DNA from: Komagataella phaffii GS115
Lineage: Eukaryota; Ascomycota; Pichiomycetes; Pichiales; Pichiaceae
Length of the DNA: 64,000 nucleotides
Assembly (NCBI RefSeq): GCF_000027005.1
Contig: NC_012966.1
Location: 992,001 to 1,056,000, forward strand
Reading direction: 5' to 3'
The notes under the pieces were generated by a model, which was not told where the DNA came from, made no database searches, and saw only the letters and a list, made by a program, of their open reading frames with translations. A program made the translations under genes and the position numbers. Position 1 is the first letter of the stretch; every line of letters starts with the position of its first letter. This document shows, piece after piece, positions 49,839-60,240 of the stretch.

Positions 49839-51788
49839 ATGGGTCCTTTCAGATTAATGTATCGTCTTTTTGAGGCTGTTATGGAGCAGTCAAACTCTTA
49901 CGAGAGTCCTGCCAGTAGAGGAATGCTGATATTGAGTTATTGCATTTCTCCCTTTGCTGCCATGTGCATGACAACTGCTATCATCCTGAATCGTCTTACT
50001 GTGTTCGCCATCACGCGATACAGTAACCGGAAGTTGCCACGGATATCGTCTCTGTTGATTCGTATAGTCGCAATTTGGGCTTTGTATTCTAGCAGTTACG
50101 GTGTCTTGGTTGCGCTGAAGACTTATCAGAATCACAGACCCCACGTCAACCTTTTACTGTCTGATTCCTACTTTTTCAACAAAGATCTGTTTGAAGCTGC
50201 AAGATTCCTTTATTGTGGTTTTGGAAAGGTAACGGTTGTCCGAGGGGCAGAACCCAACAGTGCTCCAATTGTCTTGGGACCTTCTCCTGCTGTATTCCGC
50301 AATTTTTATTTGGGAATTTGCGTCAGCCAAATAATTGAGGCATTTGTATCATTGACAAACGGACAAGACCCTTCGGTTGAAAATGGACTGACCCTGTTTG
50401 AATATTCCGTGGCTTTCCAGGAGATCCAAGGATCTCAGATTCCCTCTTATGCATCCATGGTCGTGGCCCTAATTGCATTAGCTAACCAACTGCTGATCCA
50501 TGTTCTAGGATTGTTGAATTTGACCAAGTATAAACTTCTACCTTCCTCAGTAATTGGGTTGTACGGATTATTTTTTTTTGCAACTACCTTTTACGATGGA
50601 ACTTTCCTTTCACTTCCCTACACGATTTACTTGGGATACTTCCCACAACTGGTGACAGCTCTTATTATTCTTCTATGCTTCCTTATTTACACACTGGCCG
50701 TCATATTTAAGGGGGGATCATACGAAGACCTTCAATTTAGCAGCATAACACATAATTCACAATCGCTGAACGTATCATTGAGTGATGATTTTTACACAGC
50801 TTTGATGAACATTGGTTCCTTCGTGATCACTGTCTCTGGTAGACAAAGCTATATCAATGAATTGTCATCTATTGAAGTACCGGAGAGCAATTTTCTTCAA
50901 GGTGATAGTGGATACAATGTTCAATATTTGACACACCCAACTCTTGCCAAATTGCATGATAAGGCTAAAGTTGGCTTAATAAGAAAGAGGATCAACAATT
51001 TTTCAAATCTTGTCTCTCAGTTCGTCGACATGATCATCTTACTCGCATTCAAAAGAAAACTAATCGTAAATAAGCAGCCAAAGTCTACATCAAGTCAGAG
51101 AGAAAAAGCAAACCGCAATGCAAAACCTCAAGTTAGAGAACTGGACATTGATGACGTTACTGTAGACCAGTACACTTACGGCATGTTACTGAAAGACACA
51201 ACTTTTTCCGACGTGGATAATTCGGACGATTACATCTATGAAGAAAGTTCGACTGATGATTCAGATTGGGAGTATAACAGTGATGTTGAAATTGAAACAG
51301 AGAATTCTAACCCATCATTTGCACAATTACAACGGAAATCTGTTTATTCTGGTATGCAGCCTTTCCAGAAACAGTATAATGCACTATCTGAACTGGTAGG
51401 CAGCGTTGATTTTAGGCATCTTCTCTCTCCTGATTCTCTTTCTGACAGGCAGCAGGCACGCCTCCTCAGCATTTCCTTTAGCAACAGCAGTCTATCCAAG
51501 ACCCATCTTACCCGTTCGAAATTCAAGGAGTTATACGAAAAACATCCAGAATGGAAATTGCAGGATCTGATTTTTGATAAACGACCTTTGACAACTACTG
51601 AGGATTTCCAGGATTCGTTGGGTAATTGTGTCGTTTGTCAGAGCAACTCGCGTCAAGTAATTCTATGGCCTTGCAGGTGTCTTGCTATCTGTGAACCCTG
51701 CAGAGTGTCTTTGGTAATGCGAAATTTCAAGGAATGTGTTTGTTGTCGGAGACACGTTGATGGATTCAGCAAAATCTATATTCCTTGA
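49839..51788 (+). CDS. ASI1: Inner nuclear membrane RING ligase, ASI1/ASI3-like
   Basis: Asi1 and Asi3 form an ubiquitin ligase of the inner nuclear membrane that degrades misplaced membrane proteins and holds back the Stp1/Stp2 transcription factors. The 649-residue product has about five to six hydrophobic segments in the first 280 residues. It has an acidic, Ser-rich middle and a C-terminal RING of Cys pairs: CVVC, then CRC, CEPC, and CVCC. The RING is compact and lacks His ligands, as in Asi proteins. The last residues (GFSKIYIP) match the Asi C-terminal pattern. ASI1 and ASI3 are not separable here. Its stop is 7 bases from that of the DHA2 transporter gene. Confidence 0.78.
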   Translation: MGPFRLMYRLFEAVMEQSNSYESPASRGMLILSYCISPFAAMCMTTAIILNRLTVFAITRYSNRKLPRISSLLIRIVAIWALYSSSYGVLVALKTYQNHRPHVNLLLSDSYFFNKDLFEAARFLYCGFGKVTVVRGAEPNSAPIVLGPSPAVFRNFYLGICVSQIIEAFVSLTNGQDPSVENGLTLFEYSVAFQEIQGSQIPSYASMVVALIALANQLLIHVLGLLNLTKYKLLPSSVIGLYGLFFFATTFYDGTFLSLPYTIYLGYFPQLVTALIILLCFLIYTLAVIFKGGSYEDLQFSSITHNSQSLNVSLSDDFYTALMNIGSFVITVSGRQSYINELSSIEVPESNFLQGDSGYNVQYLTHPTLAKLHDKAKVGLIRKRINNFSNLVSQFVDMIILLAFKRKLIVNKQPKSTSSQREKANRNAKPQVRELDIDDVTVDQYTYGMLLKDTTFSDVDNSDDYIYEESSTDDSDWEYNSDVEIETENSNPSFAQLQRKSVYSGMQPFQKQYNALSELVGSVDFRHLLSPDSLSDRQQARLLSISFSNSSLSKTHLTRSKFKELYEKHPEWKLQDLIFDKRPLTTTEDFQDSLGNCVVCQSNSRQVILWPCRCLAICEPCRVSLVMRNFKECVCCRRHVDGFSKIYIP

Positions 51789-51795
51789 AGCACGT

Positions 51796-53673
51796 CTATT
51801 TTCTAGCAATATTAGTGTGTAGCTTATGTTCTTTAACAAAACATATACTGATAAATCCCAATGTCACGGTTACCAGTGCAAATAAGAAGGCAGCCTTACA
51901 ACTAGATTCGTACGTGCTTTTAATGGGATTAATGGCCCACTCTGGAGCAACTCTCACATACTCACCATTACTTAAAGCATTCTTTATCACTTTTTTCAGA
52001 ACTTTGGGGGAAACATCGGGAGGAGCTGCGTCTTGCAACCTGGTAGGAAGATTCCGAATCAGCACTGATTGAAAAAATGCAGAAGCCAGGGACATTCCTA
52101 AAGTTGACCCTGTCGAACGGAAGGCGTATTGGATGGAAGTGGAGGATGCCTGTTGTTCTGGAGGTACTGCGGCTATTAGCGCCAGAAGAGTTACAGTCAA
52201 CATGGCAGAATAACCACAGTAAGGTAATATTAGTAGGGAATACTGATCCCAAACTGGAATCGTTGGAGTAATCAATGCCACATGAATAACGCCCACTATC
52301 GATAAAAACGAGGTCACAATTGCAAACCAAAGGTACTTCCCTGTCAATTTCATGTAGAACCCTGCCCCAACTGACGATAAAGAAGCCAAAAAGACGGAGG
52401 GTACAAACCGTAATCCATTCTCAGTGGACGAAAACTCCAGAACAGTTGTAAAATAAATTGGAATATAATAAAGACAAGTAAATCCTGCCATGGTACCAAA
52501 CCAGTTAGCCAGAGATGAGGCAAGAACTGTTCTATTGGCAAGTAATCGGACAGGAACAATGGGTTCCGTAGCGGAGTAAAGTTCAACATAGGCAAATACC
52601 AATGAAAAAGCCACAAACCCCGTAACCAGAGCTGCAAAGGACCACGTCTTGTAAAGCAATTTCTGTCCACCTAGATCTGCTGCCAGCATCGCACATACCA
52701 GAGCAGTGATTAGAGTGACGCTTCCAAGTACATCGATTCTTTTTAACTTGGATTTTGTATCTGTGTCTTGTGCACCTAATCCAAGAGATCCTGAAGGCAA
52801 GTTCATGAACAAATATACCACCACTGCCCCAATGAAGGCCAATGGCACTTGTCCTAAGAATACCCATCTCCAACCATATGCATCAGATATGAATCCACCA
52901 ACAAGTCCACCAGTGGAGGCTCCTAGGGCAAAAAAGATGTTGGCAATACCTTGAAAAATACCTCTCTTACGCAACGAGATCAAATCTGACATGGCGATTG
53001 TACCAAGCGTTGTTAGGCCACCAGAGCTCAGTCCGGTGAGAAACCTCCCCACGATTAAAGTGGTGAATGTTCCTCCAAAATGCTTGGGCAATGCACAGAT
53101 AAGACATCCACAAGAGAAAAGCAGATTGCAGAGGATAAGCAGACACTTTCTTCCAAATATATCGCTCAATTTGCCGAAAAGTGGTTGAAATGCAGCCATT
53201 GCGAGTAAATATGATGTTGCAATCCAGGAGAACTTTGGAAGGGCATCCAAATCGGAGGATATCACCGTCAACAACGTTGTCACCACCGTAGAATCCAAAG
53301 CTGCCAGAAAGGCACCCATGAAAATTGACCCCAGGATGAAATACAATTGTGGGGGAGGGACGGCATAGCCAGAAGCATCAAACTGTTCACTCTTACGTTT
53401 CTTGACTTTTTTTCTTCTTAGTGAGACACTAGGAGAGCTAGAAGTGCCTACGTTCTCCTCATTTTCAGATGCCTGTGAAGCGGCGCCATAAGTTGAGGAT
53501 ACTTCAGGTTCCACACGATTAGTCAGTTCATTTTCGGTGGCAATCTCATTAGCCACAATTCCCTCCACACCAGTTGAAGTGTCTAGTATATTGGGGGGAA
53601 GCAATTCCTCTGCTCTAAGGAGCGCCTCGCTTTCCGAATTCTGTTCTGGCATTGGCGGATAAAAATAGTTCAA
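51796..53673 (-). CDS. DHA2-family vacuolar/plasma-membrane transporter (VBA-like)
   Basis: The 625-residue major facilitator has about 14 helices, typical of the drug:H+ antiporter 2 group. The first helix has GAFLAALDSTVVTTLLTVISSDL, the inter-helix loop FGKLSDIFGRK is motif A, and GASTGGLVGGFISD is motif C. A long acidic N-terminus (about 105 residues) ends in a basic cluster (RRKKVKKRK). The pattern resembles vacuolar basic amino acid transporters Vba1/Vba2 and S. pombe Fnx1. A multidrug role cannot be excluded. It shares a 407-bp divergent region with TUB2. Confidence 0.8.
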   Translation of the reverse strand: MNYFYPPMPEQNSESEALLRAEELLPPNILDTSTGVEGIVANEIATENELTNRVEPEVSSTYGAASQASENEENVGTSSSPSVSLRRKKVKKRKSEQFDASGYAVPPPQLYFILGSIFMGAFLAALDSTVVTTLLTVISSDLDALPKFSWIATSYLLAMAAFQPLFGKLSDIFGRKCLLILCNLLFSCGCLICALPKHFGGTFTTLIVGRFLTGLSSGGLTTLGTIAMSDLISLRKRGIFQGIANIFFALGASTGGLVGGFISDAYGWRWVFLGQVPLAFIGAVVVYLFMNLPSGSLGLGAQDTDTKSKLKRIDVLGSVTLITALVCAMLAADLGGQKLLYKTWSFAALVTGFVAFSLVFAYVELYSATEPIVPVRLLANRTVLASSLANWFGTMAGFTCLYYIPIYFTTVLEFSSTENGLRFVPSVFLASLSSVGAGFYMKLTGKYLWFAIVTSFLSIVGVIHVALITPTIPVWDQYSLLILPYCGYSAMLTVTLLALIAAVPPEQQASSTSIQYAFRSTGSTLGMSLASAFFQSVLIRNLPTRLQDAAPPDVSPKVLKKVIKNALSNGEYVRVAPEWAINPIKSTYESSCKAAFLFALVTVTLGFISICFVKEHKLHTNIARK

Positions 53674-54080
53674 CTAAGAAGAGCAAAGGTGGAGGGGTCG
53701 TCAAGGGTGAAGAAAAGGAGGTACAGGGCTGAGATGTTGAATAGGCATGCGTTATTGGCAAATATTTTTGGATATAGGCTTTCGAGCCGTTAGCGGTAGC
53801 CCAGAATATGGGGAAAAAGAAAGACTGGAGGGTCTCAAGCGGCACGATGCGCGCAGTGTTGTTCCAGCTTTGGTAAGGAGAAATTCGGGGTTTCTGGTTG
53901 CCTCGGCCTTACAAGTTTCCTCTTTGGCTCCTGTTTCATTTTTTTTCGCGCAGGCTGACATTTTTGGATCTCGTCCGGGTAACACTAGGACACGAAAAAC
54001 AAGTGTTTGTTTACATTAGACAAAGCTAAACAGTTGTTACAAGATCAACCCTTTCAAACACTGTTAACCTTCCAAGTATT
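53674..54080. promoter_or_regulatory. Divergent intergenic region transporter/TUB2
   Basis: This 407-bp spacer contains the DHA2 transporter promoter and the TUB2 promoter and leader. ORFs of 75-90 codons on both strands here (53747-54019, 53752-53985) are mutually overlapping and look like chance. I see no further feature. Confidence 0.4.
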
Positions 54081-55559
54081 ATGAGAGAAATTGTATGTCC
54101 ATCCAAAATCCACTGCCACCCTATTTTTGCACTTTAGCCAGAAACTAACCTTATTTTAGATCCATTTATCCACTGGTCAATGTGGTAACCAGATCGTAAG
54201 TGACTTATTTACTTTTCAGAACACCGTAGACATGGACCTTTTACTAACTTACAACAGGGTGCTGCCTTTTGGGAAACAATTTGCGGAGAGCACGGCCTTG
54301 ACGATGAAGGAAACTACGTAGGAGACAACGATCTCCAGAAATCAAGATTGGGCGTGTACTTTAATGAGGCCAACAGCGGCAAATACGTGCCTAGAGCTGT
54401 ACTAGTCGATTTGGAACCTGGTACCATTGATGCAGTCAGATCTTCCAACCTGGGAAACCTTTTCAGACCAGACAATTATATCTACGGACAATCATCTGCC
54501 GGAAACGTTTGGGCCAAGGGTCACTATACAGAGGGAGCAGAGTTGGTTGATTCAGTCATGGATGTTGTAAGAAGGGAAGCTGAAGGTTGTGACTCCTTAC
54601 AAGGTTTCCAAATCACCCATTCATTGGGTGGTGGTACAGGTTCCGGAATGGGTACCCTTCTGATCTCCAAGATCAGAGAAGAGTTTCCAGACAGAATGAT
54701 GGCAACCTTTTCTGTCGTCCCATCTCCAAAGGTTTCTGATACCGTTGTCGAACCATACAACGCTACACTGTCCGTATACCAGCTGGTTGAGTATGCTGAT
54801 GAGACCTTTTGTATCGACAATGAAGCTTTGTACGACATCTGTGTCAGAACTCTGAAACTAAACCAACCTGCCTACGAGGACTTAAACAAGTTAGTTTCCG
54901 CTGTCATGTCTGGAGTTACTACATCTCTACGTTACCCAGGCCAACTGAACTCTGATTTGAGAAAGTTGGCTGTGAACTTGGTGCCTTTCCCAAGATTACA
55001 CTTCTTTATGGTCGGATATGCTCCATTGACCGCCTTGGGTTCTCAGTCCTTCAGATCTCTGACTGTTCCAGAATTAACCCAACAGATGTTTGACGCTAAG
55101 AATATGATGGCTGCTTCCGATCCAAGAAACGGTCGTTATCTCACTGTTGCTGCCTTCTTCAGAGGTAAGGTGTCTGTCAAGGAAGTTGAAGATGAGATGC
55201 ACAAGGTTCAAACCAGAAACGCTGACTACTTTGTTGAATGGATTCCTAACAATGTTCAAACTGCTGTTTGTTCTGTTCCTCCAAAGGGTCTCGACATGTC
55301 TGCTACTTTCATCGGAAACTCCACATCTATTCAAGAACTATTTAGAAGAGTCGGTGACCAATTCAGCGCCATGTTTAGAAGAAAGGCTTTCTTACATTGG
55401 TACACTTCTGAAGGTATGGACGAGTTGGAATTCACTGAAGCTGAGTCTAATATGAACGATCTGGTAAACGAATACCAACAATACCAGGAAGGAATCGACC
55501 CAGATGAAGAACTAGATTATGCTGATGAAGATGTTCCACTAGTTGATGTTGCAGAATAA
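54081..55559 (+). CDS. TUB2: Beta-tubulin, three exons
   Basis: Beta-tubulin polymerises with alpha-tubulin into microtubules and binds GTP. Exon 1 (54081-54092) encodes only MREI. Exon 2 (54160-54195) encodes [12 protein letters not shown]. Exon 3 (54258-55559) encodes the rest. Intron 1 (54093-54159) has donor GTATGT, ACTAAC at about 54144-54149, acceptor TTTTAG. Intron 2 (54196-54257) has donor GTAAGT, branch TACTAAC and acceptor CAG. The spliced product is 449 residues. The tubulin signature GGGTGSG is in [11 protein letters not shown]. The acidic C-terminal tail is rich in Asp/Glu. The MREI autoregulatory N-terminus is split by an intron. S. cerevisiae TUB2 has no intron; C. albicans TUB2 has two. 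Confidence 0.97.
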
Positions 55560-56042
55560 GTACTTCAAGCCAATAAACCTGCGTGCTTGATTGGTGGGAG
55601 AGGACTTGTGGCACCTACTGAGAAGGGAGAAGCTCAACTGTATTTCTTCTTCATTTACTTTAAGGGTGAAGACCATTTTTGTCCTTTAATGTTTCTTTGT
55701 TTTATTGTTTATTGTTTCTTATATACCCAAACTAAATATACTAATGTTCAGTGATCCATGAAGGAGCCCCTCCCCCAGCGAGTCCAAGACTGGCCCCGAA
55801 ATTTCTATAATCTGCTACAGCCAGGTTGGGATGTGAAGTTCATCAGTGACTGCACCTGGAGCCAAACTGATGCCACGTTGGGCCAAGACAGTGAACTAGG
55901 GGTCCAACTTATCAAAATACCTGAATCCGTCAGAGCGCGAAAGCCTAATGCCAGCTTCAACTTTCAGAGTTGAACCCTCCCCTCCCCCAATACGTATAAC
56001 GATCAACCCACAATTGCACACCACAGACGTTTGTAAGATCTG
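55560..56042. promoter_or_regulatory. Intergenic region TUB2/RIC1
   Basis: This 483-bp stretch holds the TUB2 3' end and the RIC1 promoter. A small ORF (55758-55973) lies within it and is listed separately. Confidence 0.4.
55758..55973 (+). CDS. Possible small ORF of 71 codons
   Basis: The ATG opens a 71-codon frame (MKEPLPQRVQDW and on). The product has a protein-like mix of residues, several Trp, and no membrane helix. I recognise no domain. It ends 69 bases before RIC1, so the RIC1 promoter would lie inside it. Chance occurrence is quite possible. Confidence 0.25.
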   Translation: MKEPLPQRVQDWPRNFYNLLQPGWDVKFISDCTWSQTDATLGQDSELGVQLIKIPESVRARKPNASFNFQS

Positions 56043-59000
56043 ATGTTGTGGCCATATGTTGTATCTCACATCAATTCATTGCCACAGGTTTCGTTACCCG
56101 ATCACGCCAATAAAGATTCCAACGTAATAGATGACTCCTCCCATACAGAACCAATTATTCAGATAAGCCCAAATAAGTATAATCTACCAACTGTTGCAAT
56201 TACCAAGAGATCTTTGTACTTGTTCAACTATCGTACCTACTCACCAATTGCTGCGCATGTACGAAAACTTTCTTCATTGGAGGAATATGGTGAGAATAAG
56301 AATGTGAAAATTACCTCCGATGGGTTCATGTTTGTTGTTGAGACGTCCAAGAATTACCTAATGGTGTTCACCATTCATAACCTTAAGAATGGAGAGGTAA
56401 CCACACTAAATGAAGTACAGACTGTTTTTTCATCCAATGGCACGTTATTGCAACAGGGGTTCCCCCTAATCGAAACGGAATCATCCTCAATCACTTCCTT
56501 CATTTCGACAATGTTCTCCAGAGCTGACCTTGAGTATCCTAATTTTGATTTTGGTTTACGATTCAAGTTGGTGCTAAAAGTGCAACGTCCATTGGTTGCC
56601 TTTCATTCCCACTCTTCTGATGTTCTTATGCTTCTATCCACAGATCCTCTCTCCTTTCAAGTGATCAACCTTTTTTCGAAGAATAGGACGGATGGAAAGC
56701 ATATTGAGGTTCTGTTGTTGGAGCAGTTGGACTGGTATCGAATCGATCAGTCCGAAGTTAAGTCGTGGATTTACTCTAAGCGATGGAGTTGTTTTTTCTG
56801 GCTTACAGAGAAGGGAAATATTTGGAAGGTACGTACTGAGATTGGACCGTCAAATGGAACCACCAAACTAGATGGGGTATGTTTGTACAATCAGGAACTA
56901 GAAGATCAAAATGATCCTAAAATTGTTGGTCTTTACTTGAATGATCTTCAAGATTGCCTTTACCTTGTGGATGAGAATGAAAACATACGAATCTACCATC
57001 GAACAAATGAAAAATTACATCTATGGAGAATTGTGGAAAAACCATTATCTTTGGAAAGGTTAATTGACATCCAGTTTTCCCCTTCTGGGCAGTCTTTTAT
57101 CACCAGATTTTTTAACGGTTGGAATATGTACAGCAGCATGGGAAATCTTTGTTTTTCATCCATTGATCATAGTGATTCTTCCATCGCTGAAGTTGACAAC
57201 TGGTTGCAATTTGTGAGCGATATAAGGTTTACCCCTTCAAACGATTTAATAATATCCAAAGGAAGCTTGTTTTTTGTTGTTGGGCTTATCAATTTGAACT
57301 CGTCATTAAACCAATGTTCAAATAACTGCAAAAGACCAATACTTTACACCAGCGAGGAACTATTTCTATTCAAAGGTTGGGATAAGAATTTGACTGATTA
57401 CTTTAAGCAGGATCCCGCCTTGTCGAGAGATGCTACCTTGTGGTTGCCAATCAACATACCTACAAAGTTTATCTTAAAGAATCTGCACATTACTAGTATA
57501 AGCTCGGATGAGAGTGGAACACTAATTTGTGTAGTTGGAAATAAGTCAGCACTTGTTTATCATGTTGTTACAGACAAATGGAAGCTGTTCGATTTGAATT
57601 CGGAAGTCACACTTCACCAAGCCGAATCAACTAGTAATGAGCAAAACAATAATATTATAGCTACCGGTTGGTGGAAAAATCACCTATTCATGGCTTTGAG
57701 AAACATTTTTGATGATAACGGCAAACTTATTTCAGCGTCAAAAGTTTTGGTATTTTCAACCTTACGTTTCGATTCCAATGATGAAAAGGAAACTTATTTT
57801 GGTGCCGAGGAGATTATTTGGAGTTTTGACTTTGAGGAAACTTCAGTTGACGAGTTCTTGCTCTATTTCAATTGTGATGTCTTGAGGTCCCAACTAATTG
57901 TTGTCAGTTCTGAATTCAATGTTTACACTTGGTCAATGAGTATGGAATCTCACGAAGAAAAAAAAACAAAAGGAAGGCTGATCTTGCAAAGAGGAAATGT
58001 TTACAGATTGAAGAATCTCTTTGCAGAAAATGATAAGCTAAATTCCAAAAGATTAAAGACTTTGAAATATGTTAGCTTAATTGACGAACACAACATTGTT
58101 ATGTTATTTGAAGGGATCTTTTATTGCGTTCAAAGATCCTTGAATAAAGATCCTGAAAATCCTAGTTTAGTCAAAGTCGGTTACACCAAAGAAGTGATTA
58201 GCACTGGAATAGAGTTTATTCAAGTTGTTTCCGCAGATGTCGTGATTGCATTCAATGGTTGCAAATGTTTATATTTTGATCTGTGTCAAGAGAAGAATAT
58301 ATCAGAGGTGTCACCCATATTCATAGATACCGGATCAGAATCTGCTCTGGCATCCCACAGAAACCTTTCTAAACACCAACAAGATATACTGAATAACAAA
58401 GCTTTGACAATAAGGAAGACTGAAGGGACTCAGGCTTATCCCATATTGATTATGAGTGAAAAAAGCTTGCTTTTTGGTCTTGATATCGAGATCTCAACAA
58501 GAACAGTTGCATTTGAGGACACTGAAAAAACCAGTTTCATCTTGAATTTCCAGACCAAGAAAAGAAACTATTTGACAGATTTAATTGACCATCAATTGAA
58601 GGATGGTGGAGATTTTCAATTAGCAGAAGCACTCCATAAATTTGAAAAATTCAAACAGTTTCAAAACTCTTTAGAGTTGCTCCTGCTCAACCATGTGATG
58701 AATTCGACTGGAGAGCGCTCAGACAAGGATGTTTATTTTGACAGGTTGCACCATCTGATACAATCAACAGAGAACTCATTAGGAATTTACAGTAATTTTT
58801 TGAGGAAAGTAGAAGTCAGACATTGGAAATTGATTTTTGATAAACTAGACTCGGATCCTCGTACCATTTTGAAACACTTATTAGAGACAGAGAACAGCCA
58901 CTTACTAGCACTGAATTATTTTATTATCATGCTAAATTACGAGAATGAAGACGAGGATGCGAAAAGTACGATATCCACCCAGGATCGACAAATGGCCACT

Positions 59001-59144
59001 AAAATCATGGTCAACTTGATCAATGATAAAGATTATGAACGTTCTTTTGAACTTTTCAGATTCATCAAACTAATTGATGAAGTGTCGGCTGTGGAAATAA
59101 CTAAGGAAATACAGCAAGAGATCATAACGCCCATAGACAAATAG
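56043..59144 (+). CDS. RIC1: Ric1, subunit of the Ypt6 GTPase exchange factor
   Basis: Ric1 pairs with Rgp1 to activate the Golgi Rab GTPase Ypt6 (Rab6) and promotes endosome-to-Golgi transport. The 1033 residues begin MLWPYVV, resembling the MHLWPVN start of the family. The N-terminal two thirds have beta-propeller-type WD repeats of low conservation. The C-terminal RIC1 domain has ALHKFEKFKQFQNSLELLLLNHVM and FLRKVEVRHWKLIFDKLDSDPRTILKHLLE, matching Ric1. S. cerevisiae Ric1 has 1056 residues. It is convergent with the complex I LYR gene, with 39 bases between the stops. Confidence 0.88.
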   Translation: MLWPYVVSHINSLPQVSLPDHANKDSNVIDDSSHTEPIIQISPNKYNLPTVAITKRSLYLFNYRTYSPIAAHVRKLSSLEEYGENKNVKITSDGFMFVVETSKNYLMVFTIHNLKNGEVTTLNEVQTVFSSNGTLLQQGFPLIETESSSITSFISTMFSRADLEYPNFDFGLRFKLVLKVQRPLVAFHSHSSDVLMLLSTDPLSFQVINLFSKNRTDGKHIEVLLLEQLDWYRIDQSEVKSWIYSKRWSCFFWLTEKGNIWKVRTEIGPSNGTTKLDGVCLYNQELEDQNDPKIVGLYLNDLQDCLYLVDENENIRIYHRTNEKLHLWRIVEKPLSLERLIDIQFSPSGQSFITRFFNGWNMYSSMGNLCFSSIDHSDSSIAEVDNWLQFVSDIRFTPSNDLIISKGSLFFVVGLINLNSSLNQCSNNCKRPILYTSEELFLFKGWDKNLTDYFKQDPALSRDATLWLPINIPTKFILKNLHITSISSDESGTLICVVGNKSALVYHVVTDKWKLFDLNSEVTLHQAESTSNEQNNNIIATGWWKNHLFMALRNIFDDNGKLISASKVLVFSTLRFDSNDEKETYFGAEEIIWSFDFEETSVDEFLLYFNCDVLRSQLIVVSSEFNVYTWSMSMESHEEKKTKGRLILQRGNVYRLKNLFAENDKLNSKRLKTLKYVSLIDEHNIVMLFEGIFYCVQRSLNKDPENPSLVKVGYTKEVISTGIEFIQVVSADVVIAFNGCKCLYFDLCQEKNISEVSPIFIDTGSESALASHRNLSKHQQDILNNKALTIRKTEGTQAYPILIMSEKSLLFGLDIEISTRTVAFEDTEKTSFILNFQTKKRNYLTDLIDHQLKDGGDFQLAEALHKFEKFKQFQNSLELLLLNHVMNSTGERSDKDVYFDRLHHLIQSTENSLGIYSNFLRKVEVRHWKLIFDKLDSDPRTILKHLLETENSHLLALNYFIIMLNYENEDEDAKSTISTQDRQMATKIMVNLINDKDYERSFELFRFIKLIDEVSAVEITKEIQQEIITPIDK

Positions 59145-59183
59145 ATAAATAAATAAAATTGACCAAATTATACATTTCTACAG

Positions 59184-59552
59184 CTATTGAGCTCCCTTCA
59201 AGAACTTTTGTACAAATGAATCTCCCTTGATCTTGTTCTGGTGATCAATGGATTCAAAGTATTGCATGACATGACATTGTTGTTTCCAGAAATTGACCAG
59301 CTCCTGGAACTCCATTTGAGCCTTCATATATAGGACATTTTTCAGTGGTAGATCTTTGACGAATCTCTGTCTTTCAAATTCTTGTCTGATCTTTGTTCTG
59401 ACTTGGGAAGCTGGAATATCCAAGTTGTAATTGTTGACAAATCCTCTAGAGTGTCTTAAGTATCTACGGTATAAATTGAGCACCAGGGTTCTCATTTCCG
59501 TGGAATCCTTGACATACCTTGTAGTCTGGGCAAATGCAGTTGGGTTGGTCAT
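59184..59552 (-). CDS. Mitochondrial complex I LYR subunit (NDUFA6/NB4M-like)
   Basis: This is an accessory LYR-motif subunit of NADH:ubiquinone oxidoreductase that binds acyl-ACP. The 122-residue product has the L-Y-R motif at 27-29 in VLNLYRRYLRH, a downstream conserved phenylalanine in the EFERQRFVKD segment, and the closing helix NFWKQQCHVMQYFE. Length and pattern fit NDUFA6 (about 123 in Yarrowia NB4M). The presence of complex I separates this organism from Saccharomyces. The start at 59552 gives a complete domain. The 688 bases upstream to the PQ-loop gene contain no supported gene. Confidence 0.82.
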   Translation of the reverse strand: MTNPTAFAQTTRYVKDSTEMRTLVLNLYRRYLRHSRGFVNNYNLDIPASQVRTKIRQEFERQRFVKDLPLKNVLYMKAQMEFQELVNFWKQQCHVMQYFESIDHQNKIKGDSFVQKFLKGAQ

Positions 59553-60240
59553 CTTATGTTGAAGACTCCTCTATGTGTATGATGGTTCAGGTGCAGTAAT
59601 CATTCGTCGCTAATTCGATGAGAGGATATTGGGTGTTGAACTACTTATCGAATAGTTAGGAATTTTCAGGAGGAGGTAGGTTGATTAAATACGTTCTATT
59701 AATTGGAATGTTGTTCGTTTCGGTCGTATTACAATCGAAAGCTCCTTTAGCAAGTAGAGTCTTTGAAAAAGGGTTTGACTAATAAGGCTCCCTTTCATTC
59801 TATTTGACGGTAGGGCACACTTCATTCTCAGATCTAACGTGACTCCACCAATTTTGAACGACGACCACTGAACACAGTTGTAAGAACGAATGACAATGAC
59901 AGGCCACTTACCTAAAAGCGCTACTCGCAAGAGCTGACGATCCTATCTGGACTACAGATGTGATCCTTACAAACTTAAGATGTCTCGCAAAACCATTTGA
60001 AGGCACACTATACGATGAAAAGATGCTCTTGCCTTGAGACTCAAAGGGTTACTACTTTTAAAGGCTAAAAAGGTCAGAACTCTTCAAACACGGTCACAAC
60101 ATCAACTGGTGCTCAGTATCTATTGCATTCCTAACCTCTATCAGCCTTTTCTGCCTTTCGAGCTTCCGCTACAACGTGGTGTTAGGATTCGTTATTTGGC
60201 TTCCATCTCCATCTTTAACTCCATTTCTGCTTAGCTGTCT
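59553..60240. promoter_or_regulatory. Divergent intergenic region complex I subunit / PQ-loop gene
   Basis: This 688-bp spacer has ORFs of 66-81 codons on both strands, overlapping and without recognisable content. A GTAAGT donor-like site occurs on the minus strand near 59911, but no convincing exon pair is found. It probably holds both promoters. Confidence 0.4.

Noticed and set aside
59685..59930. Minus-strand 81-codon frame with a donor-like GTAAGT near its start
   Set aside because: It starts at a non-ATG codon, no upstream exon with ATG joins it, and the product has no recognisable domain.
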